A DNA stretch of 64,000 bases from Akkermansiaceae bacterium UBA3385 (GTDB taxonomy: Bacteria; Verrucomicrobiota; Verrucomicrobiia; Verrucomicrobiales; Akkermansiaceae). Every line of letters starts with the position of its first letter. Within the stretch, counting starts at the first letter, position 1. This document shows, piece by piece, positions 33,876-42,791 of the stretch. The stretch is from assembly GCA_002358905.1 (NCBI GenBank), contig DEPT01000061.1, forward strand, positions 1-64,000. The letters run 5' to 3'. Under the pieces are notes generated by a model. It did not search any database and was not told where the DNA came from. It saw only the letters and a program-made list of their open reading frames with translations. The translations under genes were made by a program, and so were the position numbers.

Positions 33876-35291
33876 ATGTTACATCTTTTCGATACACAGT
33901 CGGGGGCAATGAAGCCCGTGCAGGCAGAAGACGGCAAACAGCTGCGCTTCTACTGTTGTGGTCCCACTGTGTATGCAGCAGCACACATTGGTAATTTCCG
34001 CACATTCGTGGTCCAGGATGTTTTTCGCCGTGTAGTCGAGCTAGGCGGTCTGCGCACCAAGCATGTCCGCAATCTGACAGATGTAGACGACAAAACAATT
34101 CGCAATTCTCAGGCTCAGGGTGTACCGCTGGGTGAATACACCGCTAAGTGGACAGCCAAGTTCCACGATGACTGCAAGGCTCTCAACTGCCTCTCGCCTC
34201 ATGTGGAGCCCAGCGCCGTGGGTCACATCAAGGAACAGCTCGATATCGTGCAGAAATTAATGGATGGCGGCCACGCCTACCAGAGCGAAGACGGGTCTGT
34301 CTATTTCCGCATTTCCTCATACGCGGAGTATGGTAAACTCGCTCATCTGGACCGGCAGGATCTCGACCTGGGCAAGACAGCAAATTCCCGTGCCGATACA
34401 GATGAGTACGAGAAAGACAGCGTTGCCGACTTTGTGCTGTGGAAAGCCCGTCGCCCGGAAGATGGCCCGAATTTCTGGCCTTCTCCCTGGGGAGAAGGAC
34501 GTCCTGGTTGGCATCTGGAATGTTCAGCCATGAGTCACAAATACCTCGGCGACACATTCGACCTGCATTCCGGCGGTGTAGATCTGGTATTCCCGCACCA
34601 CGAAAACGAAATTGCCCAGAGCCGCTGCGCCTGTGGTGGACACTTTGCTCGGCACTGGTTCCACATAACCCACCTGCTGGTGGATGGCGCCAAGATGAGC
34701 AAGAGCCTCGGCAACATGTACACGCTGGATCAGCTGCAGGAAATGGGCTACTCACCCGCCGCCCTTCGCTATGTGCTGGCCGGTGCCTACTACCGGCGTC
34801 CGCTCAATTTCACCCTAACCGGCATGAAAGATGCCACCAGCGCCCTCAATAAGCTGGGGCGTTTCGACAAAGAGCTGGCAAAGGCGAGCGCTGCCAAAGA
34901 ACCGACCTACCGGGATTTCGTCAAGAAAGCCCCTGCTCTCGGCGCATTCCAACCCGCGTGGGACAGTCTGGAAGATGATTTGAACGGACCGGAAGCTCTG
35001 GGACATGTCTTCAGCGCCATCAAGGGTATCAAGCCCGCAGATATGACCGACGATGAAGCAGAAAAGACCTGGAAAGCCTTCCGCTTCATTATGGAAGCCC
35101 TCGGTCTGCAGCTGCCTGATCCCGATGCTGATATCGAAGTGCCGGAAGATATCAAGGCCATTGCCGATGAACGCTGGGCAGCGCGACAGGCTAAGGACTG
35201 GGCCACTGCCGATGCGCTTCGAAGCAAGCTGGCGGAGCTCGGCTGGGCTATGAAGGACGGTAAAGATGGTTACAAACTCACAAAAGCCTAA
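33876..35291 (+). CDS. cysS: Cysteinyl-tRNA synthetase
   Basis: A 471-residue class I aminoacyl-tRNA synthetase. The HIGH-type motif is HIGN (37-40), after the zinc/substrate Cys in FYCCGPTVY; WHLECSAMSHKYLGDTFDLHSGGVDLVFPHHENEIAQS is the specificity region with zinc ligands, and KMSKS lies in DGAKMSKSLGN. Length is normal. The frame extends upstream to 33567 inside the previous gene, but ATG 33876 matches the family start and the promoter. queF follows after 16 bases. Confidence 0.96.
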   Translation: MLHLFDTQSGAMKPVQAEDGKQLRFYCCGPTVYAAAHIGNFRTFVVQDVFRRVVELGGLRTKHVRNLTDVDDKTIRNSQAQGVPLGEYTAKWTAKFHDDCKALNCLSPHVEPSAVGHIKEQLDIVQKLMDGGHAYQSEDGSVYFRISSYAEYGKLAHLDRQDLDLGKTANSRADTDEYEKDSVADFVLWKARRPEDGPNFWPSPWGEGRPGWHLECSAMSHKYLGDTFDLHSGGVDLVFPHHENEIAQSRCACGGHFARHWFHITHLLVDGAKMSKSLGNMYTLDQLQEMGYSPAALRYVLAGAYYRRPLNFTLTGMKDATSALNKLGRFDKELAKASAAKEPTYRDFVKKAPALGAFQPAWDSLEDDLNGPEALGHVFSAIKGIKPADMTDDEAEKTWKAFRFIMEALGLQLPDPDADIEVPEDIKAIADERWAARQAKDWATADALRSKLAELGWAMKDGKDGYKLTKA

Positions 35292-35307
35292 TTCCTGAAA
35301 CATTACT

Positions 35308-35721
35308 ATGGATAATAAGAATCTTTCTCTGCTCGGCAAGCACACTGATTTCTTCCACAGCCCGGAGGAAGCCAAGCTTGAGGCTTTCCCGAACCGCAGT
35401 CCGCAGCGCCGTTACACGGTTACTCTCGATACACACGAGTTTTCCTCACTGTGTCCAGTGACCGGTCAGCCTGACAGCTGTCACCTCACCATTACTTATT
35501 GTCCTGCCGAAAAAGTGGTAGAAACGAAGAGTCTTAAATACTACCTCGTTTCTTTCCGTAACTACGCTGCATTCAATGAGCAGGTGGTAAACCGCATTCT
35601 GGATGACCTCGTGGCAGCTGTTGCCCCCGCCTGGATGAAGGTGACCGGGCGCTTCGGTGCCCGAGGCGGCATTCAGCTTACCTGCGAGGCCGAACATAAT
35701 CCAGAGAACCGACCTGCATGA
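35308..35721 (+). CDS. queF: NADPH-dependent 7-cyano-7-deazaguanine reductase (QueF)
   Basis: A 137-residue unimodular QueF. It reduces preQ0 to preQ1 in queuosine synthesis. The catalytic Cys49 lies in SSLCPVTGQPD with Asp56, and the family motif VETKSLKYYLVSFRN is intact. It sits between cysS and queC with a four-base overlap to queC. No preQ1 riboswitch is seen in the 16-base gap before it. Confidence 0.95.
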   Translation: MDNKNLSLLGKHTDFFHSPEEAKLEAFPNRSPQRRYTVTLDTHEFSSLCPVTGQPDSCHLTITYCPAEKVVETKSLKYYLVSFRNYAAFNEQVVNRILDDLVAAVAPAWMKVTGRFGARGGIQLTCEAEHNPENRPA

Positions 35722-36374
35722 AGGTAGCAGTTCTCCTCTCCGGCGGTCTGGATTCCACGACTGCCCTGCATTGGGCACTACGCCATCATGAGGTGGTCTG
35801 CGCCCTTTCTTTCGACTACGGCAGCAACCATGCTGTTCGGGAACTCGCTTGTGCCCGCTGGCAGGCTGAACAAGCAGAGATACCTTACCACGAAATAGAC
35901 CTGCGCCCCATTTCCGCCCATCTGGAAAGCGCCTTGCTGAACGGTGCAGACGCCATTCCTACCGGAGATTATGCAGTGGAGAACATGAAACAGACGGTTG
36001 TTCCTTTCAGAAACGGCATTTTTCTTTCCATAGCCGCCGGTATAGCGGAAAGCAAGGGAGCCGAAGGTCTGGTAATTGCCGCACACGGAGGCGACCATGC
36101 TCTTTACCCGGATTGCAGGGAGGAGTTCATGGCTGCCATGTCTGCTGCTATTTCCCATGGCACATATGCAAACCTGCAGATACTACGGCCGTTCATATCC
36201 TATACAAAGGCCGGAATCACAGCTATCGGGGCGGAATTAGGTGTGGATTTCGCCCACACCTATTCCTGCTACTGTGGAGGAGAACTGCACTGCGGCCAGT
36301 GTTCCACCTGCCGGGAAAGAAGAGATTCCTTTGCCTCAGCCGGCGTATTCGATCCGACACAATACTCTAACTGA
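35718..36374 (+). CDS. queC: 7-cyano-7-deazaguanine synthase (QueC)
   Basis: A 218-residue ATP-dependent enzyme making preQ0 from 7-carboxy-7-deazaguanine and ammonia. The PP-loop SGGLDSTT (8-15), FDYGSNHAVRE, VPFRNGIFLSIAAGIAE and the C-terminal zinc cluster CYCGGELHCGQCSTCRERRDSF are present. It is coupled to queF, so the two last steps to preQ1 are made together. The other que genes are not in the window. Confidence 0.95.
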   Translation: MKVAVLLSGGLDSTTALHWALRHHEVVCALSFDYGSNHAVRELACARWQAEQAEIPYHEIDLRPISAHLESALLNGADAIPTGDYAVENMKQTVVPFRNGIFLSIAAGIAESKGAEGLVIAAHGGDHALYPDCREEFMAAMSAAISHGTYANLQILRPFISYTKAGITAIGAELGVDFAHTYSCYCGGELHCGQCSTCRERRDSFASAGVFDPTQYSN

Positions 36375-36395
36375 CTCTCCACTCTCTCAACACCA

Positions 36396-37532
36396 ATGAA
36401 AGTCTGCGTCATTGAAGATATATCCATGATTTGCAACCTGGGCAGCCAGGAGCAAACAATCCTTCAGTCTCTCGACCAAGGCGTATACGGTCCTATGGAA
36501 ATGCGCGAAGTTGGTGGCAGAATGGTCCCCGCAGGAAGTGTCTGTCAGGCCCTACCGGAAATTTCAGACACCCGATGGAACACGAGAACCAACGCCCTCA
36601 TACTCCATTGTCTGCAGCGCTTAGACAATGCGTGGAAAGGCATTCACCCCGCTCGACTGGGAATTGTACTGGGTTCGAGTAATTCCGGGATAGAGGAATA
36701 TCACCGTGAATGGACACAAGGGAAACGCGATGATGATGCCCTCGCTCTGCTGGAGGTTGGCAATGTCGCGAGCTTTATTGCAGACTGCACGGGGGCAAAA
36801 GGCCCGGCGTTCACCTTAAGCACAGCATGTTCTTCCTCTGCTAAAGCCCTGGCAAGTGCATCCAGATTGCTGGAAGCTGGTATATGTGATGCTGTCATTG
36901 CGGGCGGTGGCGATGCTCTTTGCAACTATGCACTACACGGGTTTGATGCCCTGCAACTCGTTTCGGATGAACGGTGTCGCCCATTCACTCTTCAAGGCGG
37001 AGGCGTCAACCACGGTGAAGGCGCCGCCCTATTTCTTCTGACCAGAAGAGAAGCCAAATCCGGCGATATCATCCTTGCCGGTTATGGAGAAACGGCAGAT
37101 GCCTACCACACAACAACCCCCGAACCAGGCGGTGCACAGGCAGTCCGCGCCATGCGCATGGCCATGGATATGGCAGGAGTCTCCCCTCAGGATATCGATT
37201 ACGTGAACCTGCACGGAACAGGGACTGATGCTAATGACAGCATGGAACTGGACTCTATGCGAACCTGTTTTGGAACAAATCAACCACCCTGTGGCAGCAC
37301 CAAACCGTACACCGGGCATACGCTCGGAGCTGCAGGAGCCCTTGAAGCAGCATTCTGCACAGCTCTTCTGAAACGAAGCGAAACAAAACTCCCGCTTCAG
37401 CCATGGCTGGAAACAATTCCTCACGGTGTTAATATGTCGGATTGCTCCCGGCGTCCCCTGCAGCACTGTATCAGCAATTCTTTCGCCTTCGGAGGAAACA
37501 ACATTGCGCTTCTACTCTCTCGTCATGTTTGA
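36396..37532 (+). CDS. Beta-ketoacyl-ACP synthase of the aryl-polyene-type cluster
   Basis: A 378-residue condensing enzyme with the Cys-His-His triad: TACSSS (Cys145), NLHGTGTDAND (His273) and KPYTGHTLGAAGALEA (His308). It extends acyl-ACP chains by decarboxylative condensation with malonyl-ACP. It is shorter at the N-terminus than FabF and resembles the KS of aryl polyene clusters (ApeO-like). It opens a four-gene block; the next gene overlaps its end by eight bases. Only 21 bases separate it from queC, and no own promoter is evident. Confidence 0.88.
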   Translation: MKVCVIEDISMICNLGSQEQTILQSLDQGVYGPMEMREVGGRMVPAGSVCQALPEISDTRWNTRTNALILHCLQRLDNAWKGIHPARLGIVLGSSNSGIEEYHREWTQGKRDDDALALLEVGNVASFIADCTGAKGPAFTLSTACSSSAKALASASRLLEAGICDAVIAGGGDALCNYALHGFDALQLVSDERCRPFTLQGGGVNHGEGAALFLLTRREAKSGDIILAGYGETADAYHTTTPEPGGAQAVRAMRMAMDMAGVSPQDIDYVNLHGTGTDANDSMELDSMRTCFGTNQPPCGSTKPYTGHTLGAAGALEAAFCTALLKRSETKLPLQPWLETIPHGVNMSDCSRRPLQHCISNSFAFGGNNIALLLSRHV

Positions 37533-37956
37533 TTTTGACATCACAGAACTACTGCCGCATCGGCCACCCATGCTCCTGGTTAAGGGAATACTGGATGTTC
37601 AGCTCGAAAAGGAATTCATTCTTGCTTCCGCTGAATGCAGTGAAAAAGATTTACTGTACGATTCAGAGCTCGGCGGAGTTTCACCTGCTGCAGCCATTGA
37701 GATTCAGGCTCAGGCAATCGGCCTGTTTTGTGGATATTCTGATAAAGTAACCGGGAAAAAGCCGGCAAGCATAGGTAAGCTTCTTTCCGTCAAACAATAC
37801 AAAGTCTATACAACAGCTCTTCCCATCAATGTTCCCTTACAGGTGGAAGCAAAAAGTGTACTGAATGCGCCGCCTGTCGGTGTCTTTGCCTGTTGCATCC
37901 GCGCCGGAGAACAATTACTTTCCGAAGCAGAAATTACAGTGTATCGAGAAGATTAA
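37525..37956 (+). CDS. 3-hydroxyacyl-ACP dehydratase (ApeP-like)
   Basis: A 143-residue hot-dog protein starting at ATG 37525. DFDITELLPHRPPMLLV is the typical opening of the ApeP/FabA-like dehydratases, followed by GGVSPAAAIEIQAQAIGLFCGY. It should dehydrate 3-hydroxyacyl-ACP to the trans-enoyl form that makes the conjugated polyene. It overlaps the ketosynthase by eight bases and is followed after five bases by the thioesterase. Confidence 0.85.
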   Translation: MFDFDITELLPHRPPMLLVKGILDVQLEKEFILASAECSEKDLLYDSELGGVSPAAAIEIQAQAIGLFCGYSDKVTGKKPASIGKLLSVKQYKVYTTALPINVPLQVEAKSVLNAPPVGVFACCIRAGEQLLSEAEITVYRED

Positions 37957-37961
37957 TCACC

Positions 37962-38381
37962 ATGAAAGTAACGGTATACCACCAAGTCTCCTTTTTTGAA
38001 ATGGACCCCATGAACGTGGTCTGGCACGGCAACTATATCAATTTATTTGAGAAAGCCCGAGCAGAGCTGGTTCTTAAACTCGGACTTACTTACACCAGAA
38101 TGGCGGAATTGGGGCACATGTGGCCAGTTGTCAAATTACGCTGCAAGTACCTGAAATCAGCAACACTCAACCAGAAACTTGCCATTACAGCAGAGCTGAA
38201 AGACTATGTGAATTCCCTCACGATTGCATTCAGCGTACGCGATGCAGAAACTCAGGAACTGCTGACAAAGGGGGAAACCATGCAGATGGCTGTAAATATC
38301 AAAACCGGCAAGACAGATATTGTCAACCCGCCGTATTTCATCGATCTGGTAAACAAAGCCCTGGCAGACGACACCAATTAA
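37962..38381 (+). CDS. 4-hydroxybenzoyl-CoA-type thioesterase (ApeK-like)
   Basis: A 139-residue hot-dog thioesterase. The motif VSFFEMDPMNVVWHGNYINLFEKARAE holds the catalytic Asp and the conserved WHGNY of the YbgC/4HBT group. In aryl polyene clusters such an enzyme edits or releases carrier-bound acyl groups. The start at 37962 is preferred to an upstream opening inside the dehydratase. Confidence 0.88.
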   Translation: MKVTVYHQVSFFEMDPMNVVWHGNYINLFEKARAELVLKLGLTYTRMAELGHMWPVVKLRCKYLKSATLNQKLAITAELKDYVNSLTIAFSVRDAETQELLTKGETMQMAVNIKTGKTDIVNPPYFIDLVNKALADDTN

Positions 38382-38385
38382 GTCC

Positions 38386-39129
38386 ATGCCCCAGTCTTTC
38401 TCACTCTGCATCGTCATTCCCTGTTACAATCATGGGAAGGAATTATCTGCGTACCTGCCCACCGTTGCAGCGTACGGCATCCCTGTCATTGTGGTGGATG
38501 ACGGCAGTTCCTCCTCCGAGGCAGAAATCATAACCGCCACAGTAGAAGCAGCAGGAGCCCGATTAATCAGGATTCCGGAAAATAAGGGAAAATGGGGAGC
38601 CATGACCGTAGGCATGAACGCAGCAGTTGCCGCAGGTTATACGCATGTTCTCCAATGTGATGCAGACGGACAGCACGACCCGATAGCTATTCCTCAGTTT
38701 GAAGAACAGGCACGCAAATTGCCCACTCATCTTATTCTCGGCCAGCCGGAATACGGTGAGGACGCACCAACAGCCCGCTTGAAGGGACGACGAATCACAA
38801 ACTTCTTCGTCTGGTTGGAAACCGCAGGAGCCTGCAAGGTGGATGCTATGTGCGGATTCCGATTATATCCACTGGAAAGGACAATGAGAATTCTGAATCG
38901 GAAGTCCGTAGAACCCGGTATGGCCGGAGATATTGAGCTACTGGTGCGCTGTTACTGGGCTGGCATCCCTGTTTCCACCCAGAACGTGCGGGTCTGCTAC
39001 CCTGAAGGAGGACGCTCCAATTTCCGGATGCTTCGAGATAATCTCGTTATTTCCTGGGCCCACACAAAGCTTTGCACCGCTGCGCTGCTGCACCCGTGGC
39101 GGCTGGTGAGAGCACATAGGCCACGGTAA
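38386..39129 (+). CDS. Family 2 glycosyltransferase of the polyene cluster
   Basis: A 247-residue GT-A fold enzyme: CIVIPCYNHGKEL, IVVDDGSSSSEAEI, NKGKWGAMTVGMNAA and the DXD-type CDADGQHDP. It likely adds a sugar to the lipid or polyene head group; glycosyltransferases of this type are standard members of aryl polyene clusters. The last 83 bases overlap, antisense, the 3' end of the exporter gene. It lacks the long membrane C-terminus of DPM-like relatives. Confidence 0.85.
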   Translation: MPQSFSLCIVIPCYNHGKELSAYLPTVAAYGIPVIVVDDGSSSSEAEIITATVEAAGARLIRIPENKGKWGAMTVGMNAAVAAGYTHVLQCDADGQHDPIAIPQFEEQARKLPTHLILGQPEYGEDAPTARLKGRRITNFFVWLETAGACKVDAMCGFRLYPLERTMRILNRKSVEPGMAGDIELLVRCYWAGIPVSTQNVRVCYPEGGRSNFRMLRDNLVISWAHTKLCTAALLHPWRLVRAHRPR

Positions 39130-41269
39130 GCCCCAGACTTACAGCCACGCCCATATCCTGAGTTACAGAAAAACTGGTAAAGGCAAGGACTCCGAAAACA
39201 CTCCAGGAGGTCAGGAATGAGATACACACGGCCAGAGCCGTGATGGCTCCGGCAGGTTCATGAGTTGCCCGGAAGATTGCATAATCGCAGCCAAGGCCAA
39301 GCACCAGATAACATGCCAGCACATGGAAAAGCGTAAGAGGCACTCCAAATAGCGCAAGACCACCGAATATACACAGAACCCCGCCAACCACAGGGCCACA
39401 TATACGCAGTGCTCTTCGCAAGCCAAAGCAAACAGACAGGACAACCAGCACAAGACCGAGCACCACAGCCAGTAGCATCATGAGCTGTTCACGCCAGAGT
39501 CTTACCTGATTCTGGAGCTCAGCAAAACGGTCGGCCTCTTCCAACCACGGATACTGAGGCAGGGATTTAAGCTGAGCCTGACAATTTCCCGGAACCAGCA
39601 CAAGGCCGCATCCATCCCCCCACAACGAAGCCAGAGACACAAAGGGAGAATCTGCTCGCATCAAATGTTCAGGTAACAAGGGGCCGGGCCACGACTCCGG
39701 CAACTCTACAGGCACCTCCTCAGCATGTGTTGCAACCAGCTTCTTTACTAATTCAAAGTTTTCCTTCTGCCGGGCGGCTGAAGGAACAATCGCTGAAGCG
39801 GATGTATAAAAGGGCACACCGGCCTTCACCAAGGCAGCGCCCAATTCTTCCTGGCGCTGCAGGATTTCCTCCGTGTCAGCACCGCGAACCACGAACGTGA
39901 CTACCCCCTGCTCCATTCCATTGAGCTGAGCCAATTCTTTCTCAGCTTCCAGCAAAGCTGGCTCAGGGCGGTAAAAACTACGAAGGTCATCGCATACCGG
40001 AAGCTGAATAACAGCAAGTATCAGTGCCCCGGATGCTACGCACCACGGAAGCCAGGATGGAATGCACCACCGGGCTACCACTTCACCCAGTTTGATGGAA
40101 ACAGGCACAAGCCTGATAGGCATGTATTTCCTGTATATCCATGGGTAAAAGACGAATATGAACAACATGGACGCAGCAAGTCCAGCAATGGATATCGTTG
40201 CTATCTGCCCAAGCAAATCAACCTGGGCGACATAAAAAGTTGCGTACCCCATCGTGCTGGTAAGAAGCCCCATGAGTAAAGAGCGGCGCAATACAGGAGA
40301 GACATCGGAAGAGCACTCTCCATGGTGCCCCACCATGTAATGTACAATATAATCTGTTGAGATACCAACGAGAGAACACCCAAAGACCAAGGATAGAATG
40401 TGAACGCTGCCATGAATCAACACGGCTACGCCCAGGGCTACCACAGCTGCAGCAGCCAGTGTTACACTCATAATCAACATGCCCCGTATAGAAGAAAAGA
40501 CCCACAGGAACAAGGCAACAATGATGACAAGCGACAACACACTTAAAATCCCCATGGCCTGCTGGCTGGAACTACTTGCACGCCAAGTGTGTACAGGGAT
40601 TCCGCACAGCAGCACATCATTCCCCTGGCAGACTTCTGCAATGGCTGACATCTGTGCCTGAAGTTCGTCCAGCGAATCAGCCGCGGACTCCGGAAGCAAA
40701 AGGGGAATATACGCATAATGCACACCTCCGCGATTTGTCAGAAGAATACCATCACGCGGTTCAAATCCATTCTGCCGGACCAGCGGATTTTCCAGCAGGA
40801 AACTGGTTGCAAAGCCATACGGGTCTTCATCCACGGGATAAAGGGATAAAGGTACGAAGCTATATAAATTGGCCAGAGCTTCATCACACAAAGACTGAGT
40901 ATCGCCTTGCTGCAGGGCTGAGTGGTGTCTCGGCGAAAGCAACTGAAATCTGTAAGGGTGCAGGAACTCGCCAACTTTCCCCATACTGGACTGGTCTGTT
41001 ATCGGTCTGACACCTTCCGGAAGAGCCTTACAGAGTTTTCCGGCACGCTCCAGCACAGCCTGCTCAGATTCGCCTTTTACAAGCAAATTCACCTGGCGAC
41101 TGCTGGTTCTGGCCATACGTTCCAGCAGCTGCGTAGCACTGCTGTCCCCACCAGTCGGCAGCAAATCATACAAACTGGTGTGAACATGCACCCCCCGCAG
41201 CAATAACACGGCAACAGCGGCAGATAGCACTAAGCAAGCCAATACTCGCTTGATGAATTCCCCATTCAT
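39047..41269 (-). CDS. RND/MMPL-type exporter of the polyene cluster (ApeM-like)
   Basis: A 740-residue membrane transporter with two repeats, each with one N-terminal helix, a periplasmic domain and five helices (first block near 230-380, second near 600-735). Examples are LSLVFGCSLVGISTDYIVHYMVGHH and the matching HVLACYLVLGLGCDYAIFRATHE, both holding the conserved GxxxDY motif of the proton path. It would move the finished glycolipid-like polyene or its lipid to the periplasm. The start overlaps the LolA-like gene by four bases. Confidence 0.9.
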   Translation of the reverse strand: MNGEFIKRVLACLVLSAAVAVLLLRGVHVHTSLYDLLPTGGDSSATQLLERMARTSSRQVNLLVKGESEQAVLERAGKLCKALPEGVRPITDQSSMGKVGEFLHPYRFQLLSPRHHSALQQGDTQSLCDEALANLYSFVPLSLYPVDEDPYGFATSFLLENPLVRQNGFEPRDGILLTNRGGVHYAYIPLLLPESAADSLDELQAQMSAIAEVCQGNDVLLCGIPVHTWRASSSSQQAMGILSVLSLVIIVALFLWVFSSIRGMLIMSVTLAAAAVVALGVAVLIHGSVHILSLVFGCSLVGISTDYIVHYMVGHHGECSSDVSPVLRRSLLMGLLTSTMGYATFYVAQVDLLGQIATISIAGLAASMLFIFVFYPWIYRKYMPIRLVPVSIKLGEVVARWCIPSWLPWCVASGALILAVIQLPVCDDLRSFYRPEPALLEAEKELAQLNGMEQGVVTFVVRGADTEEILQRQEELGAALVKAGVPFYTSASAIVPSAARQKENFELVKKLVATHAEEVPVELPESWPGPLLPEHLMRADSPFVSLASLWGDGCGLVLVPGNCQAQLKSLPQYPWLEEADRFAELQNQVRLWREQLMMLLAVVLGLVLVVLSVCFGLRRALRICGPVVGGVLCIFGGLALFGVPLTLFHVLACYLVLGLGCDYAIFRATHEPAGAITALAVCISFLTSWSVFGVLAFTSFSVTQDMGVAVSLGLTVAYVLSPAATGAAAQRCKALCGPRK

Positions 41270-41898
41270 GGAAGAAGATTAAAAGGAGTCTCGGGCACGC
41301 TTTCCCCATTGTGTACATTGGAGAACGTTACGCTGGTCTTCCCTTGTCGGGCGGATTCGTAATAAACATTACTCAATTCTCCTTTACGGATCACTAACAG
41401 CATCCACCGAAGGTCATTCGACTCATGTCGGGCCTTAAGACCAACCTCAAGTACATGGTTAGGCACATCTGTACGGCATGTGATATGGAACATGCGCTCC
41501 ATTTGCTTCAAGAACGAAGGATCCATCCGCTGTGTAAATGCACCAGTGAGTCGCCCCGATGGAACACCTTGCAAATCGGTACGGCGAAGCTCGCGTCCCT
41601 TTGCATCATACACAGATAAGGCCTCCGGAGTAATCAGCATCGCATTGCGAACCGGAGACTCCGTGCGCCACAGCATTCCCTGTCCCAGGCGATACTCAAA
41701 ACGCCCCTTGCTTTTAAGGATACGGCCTGATGGCATAGTGCGTTCCAGTGAGAATGATGCAGTAGTGTGGGGCGCCTGGTGAATCCATGTCTGCAATGAC
41801 GCATAATCAGTCACTTTATTAACAGGGAAATCCGGCATGGAGCCGGAAGCAAGCACGCCTTGACTCAGAGCAGCCAGTGTGATGATGAGACGTTTCAT
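41266..41898 (-). CDS. LolA-like outer-membrane lipid carrier (ApeL-like)
   Basis: A 210-residue exported protein: signal peptide MKRLIITLAALSQGVLASG, then the LolA-type beta pattern (TASFSLERTMPSGRILKSKGRFEYRLGQGMLWRTESPVRNAMLITPEALSVYD). LolA-like proteins in aryl polyene clusters ferry the product across the periplasm. It overlaps both neighbours by four bases, in a block with the exporter and an acyltransferase. Confidence 0.82.
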   Translation of the reverse strand: MKRLIITLAALSQGVLASGSMPDFPVNKVTDYASLQTWIHQAPHTTASFSLERTMPSGRILKSKGRFEYRLGQGMLWRTESPVRNAMLITPEALSVYDAKGRELRRTDLQGVPSGRLTGAFTQRMDPSFLKQMERMFHITCRTDVPNHVLEVGLKARHESNDLRWMLLVIRKGELSNVYYESARQGKTSVTFSNVHNGESVPETPFNLLP

Positions 41899-42791
41899 TT
41901 CCAGAAATTATAAAAATTAAACCAGTTTTCAGGATACAGGCAGCATAGCTGCTGAAGCATCCTGGAAAATTGCATGGCAAGGGGTTCTGCCTTGAGTTCA
42001 CCTGCCGCAGAAAGGCATTCAACATGTAAATCATACATACCTCCATTCTCTGCAAGGCAGAATGAATACACAGGACAACCGAGCGAAGCTGCCCAGCGGA
42101 AACATCCCCGGGGGAAACTAGCTTCACGTCCCAGGAAGGGGGCTGAATAGTTGGCTCGTTCTCCTTCTCGCCATGTCCTATCCCCAGCCATTACCACCAT
42201 GGCACCATTTTCTACTTTTTCAGCCATCTCTAGGGACAAAGCGGGGCCCAAATCCTGTACGGCGTGCACATACGTTTCCAGACTACGGCCACCGAACCGC
42301 AACTGTTGTCTGGCAAAAGACTGCGTAGCTGTCGTATCCATGAATACATGTATCTCACCAGGCATATCGCCGCGGGTGCAATCAAACAACACCCGGAGCA
42401 TATCAAAACACCCCAGGTGCGATGTGACACAAAACACACCACACCCCTTCCGGTACAGATTTGTCAATTCCTCATACGCAGCTGGTGTGCAGACGCGCAC
42501 GCGCTCCATATTGAACATACCGGCACGGCATGCCAGGCGATCTGCCAGTGTATACGCAAATGTGCGCAAATGTGAAAACCCGCTGAACGCACGTTTTCCG
42601 GTAAACTGGCTCCACTGCCGCCGGAATATGGCCGATGCATAGCGAGCCCTACGTAAAAAGGGATACGCAAAAGCCATGACGACAGCAACCAGCACCCGAC
42701 ATGTGCGCTGACCGCAGTGACGATAGACCCACAGCAAGAGTCTGATACCCAGGCTACTCACGTGAGTCTCTCTGTTCACGCGAGCACACAT
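41895..42791 (-). CDS. LpxL-like lipid acyltransferase of the polyene cluster
   Basis: A 298-residue acyltransferase of the lysophospholipid/LpxL group, catalytic VTSHLGCFDMLR (H-x4-D) near residue 123, with GDRTWREGERANYSAPFLGREASFPRGCF. It would attach the polyene acyl chain or another fatty acid to the lipid anchor. The start overlaps the methyltransferase stop by 16 bases. Such a second acyltransferase beside the PlsC-like one is usual in these clusters. Confidence 0.82.
   Translation of the reverse strand: MCARVNRETHVSSLGIRLLLWVYRHCGQRTCRVLVAVVMAFAYPFLRRARYASAIFRRQWSQFTGKRAFSGFSHLRTFAYTLADRLACRAGMFNMERVRVCTPAAYEELTNLYRKGCGVFCVTSHLGCFDMLRVLFDCTRGDMPGEIHVFMDTTATQSFARQQLRFGGRSLETYVHAVQDLGPALSLEMAEKVENGAMVVMAGDRTWREGERANYSAPFLGREASFPRGCFRWAASLGCPVYSFCLAENGGMYDLHVECLSAAGELKAEPLAMQFSRMLQQLCCLYPENWFNFYNFWK

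Noticed and set aside
35292..35307. preQ1 riboswitch before queF
   Set aside because: Only 16 bases separate cysS and queF and no aptamer-like pseudoknot sequence is seen there.
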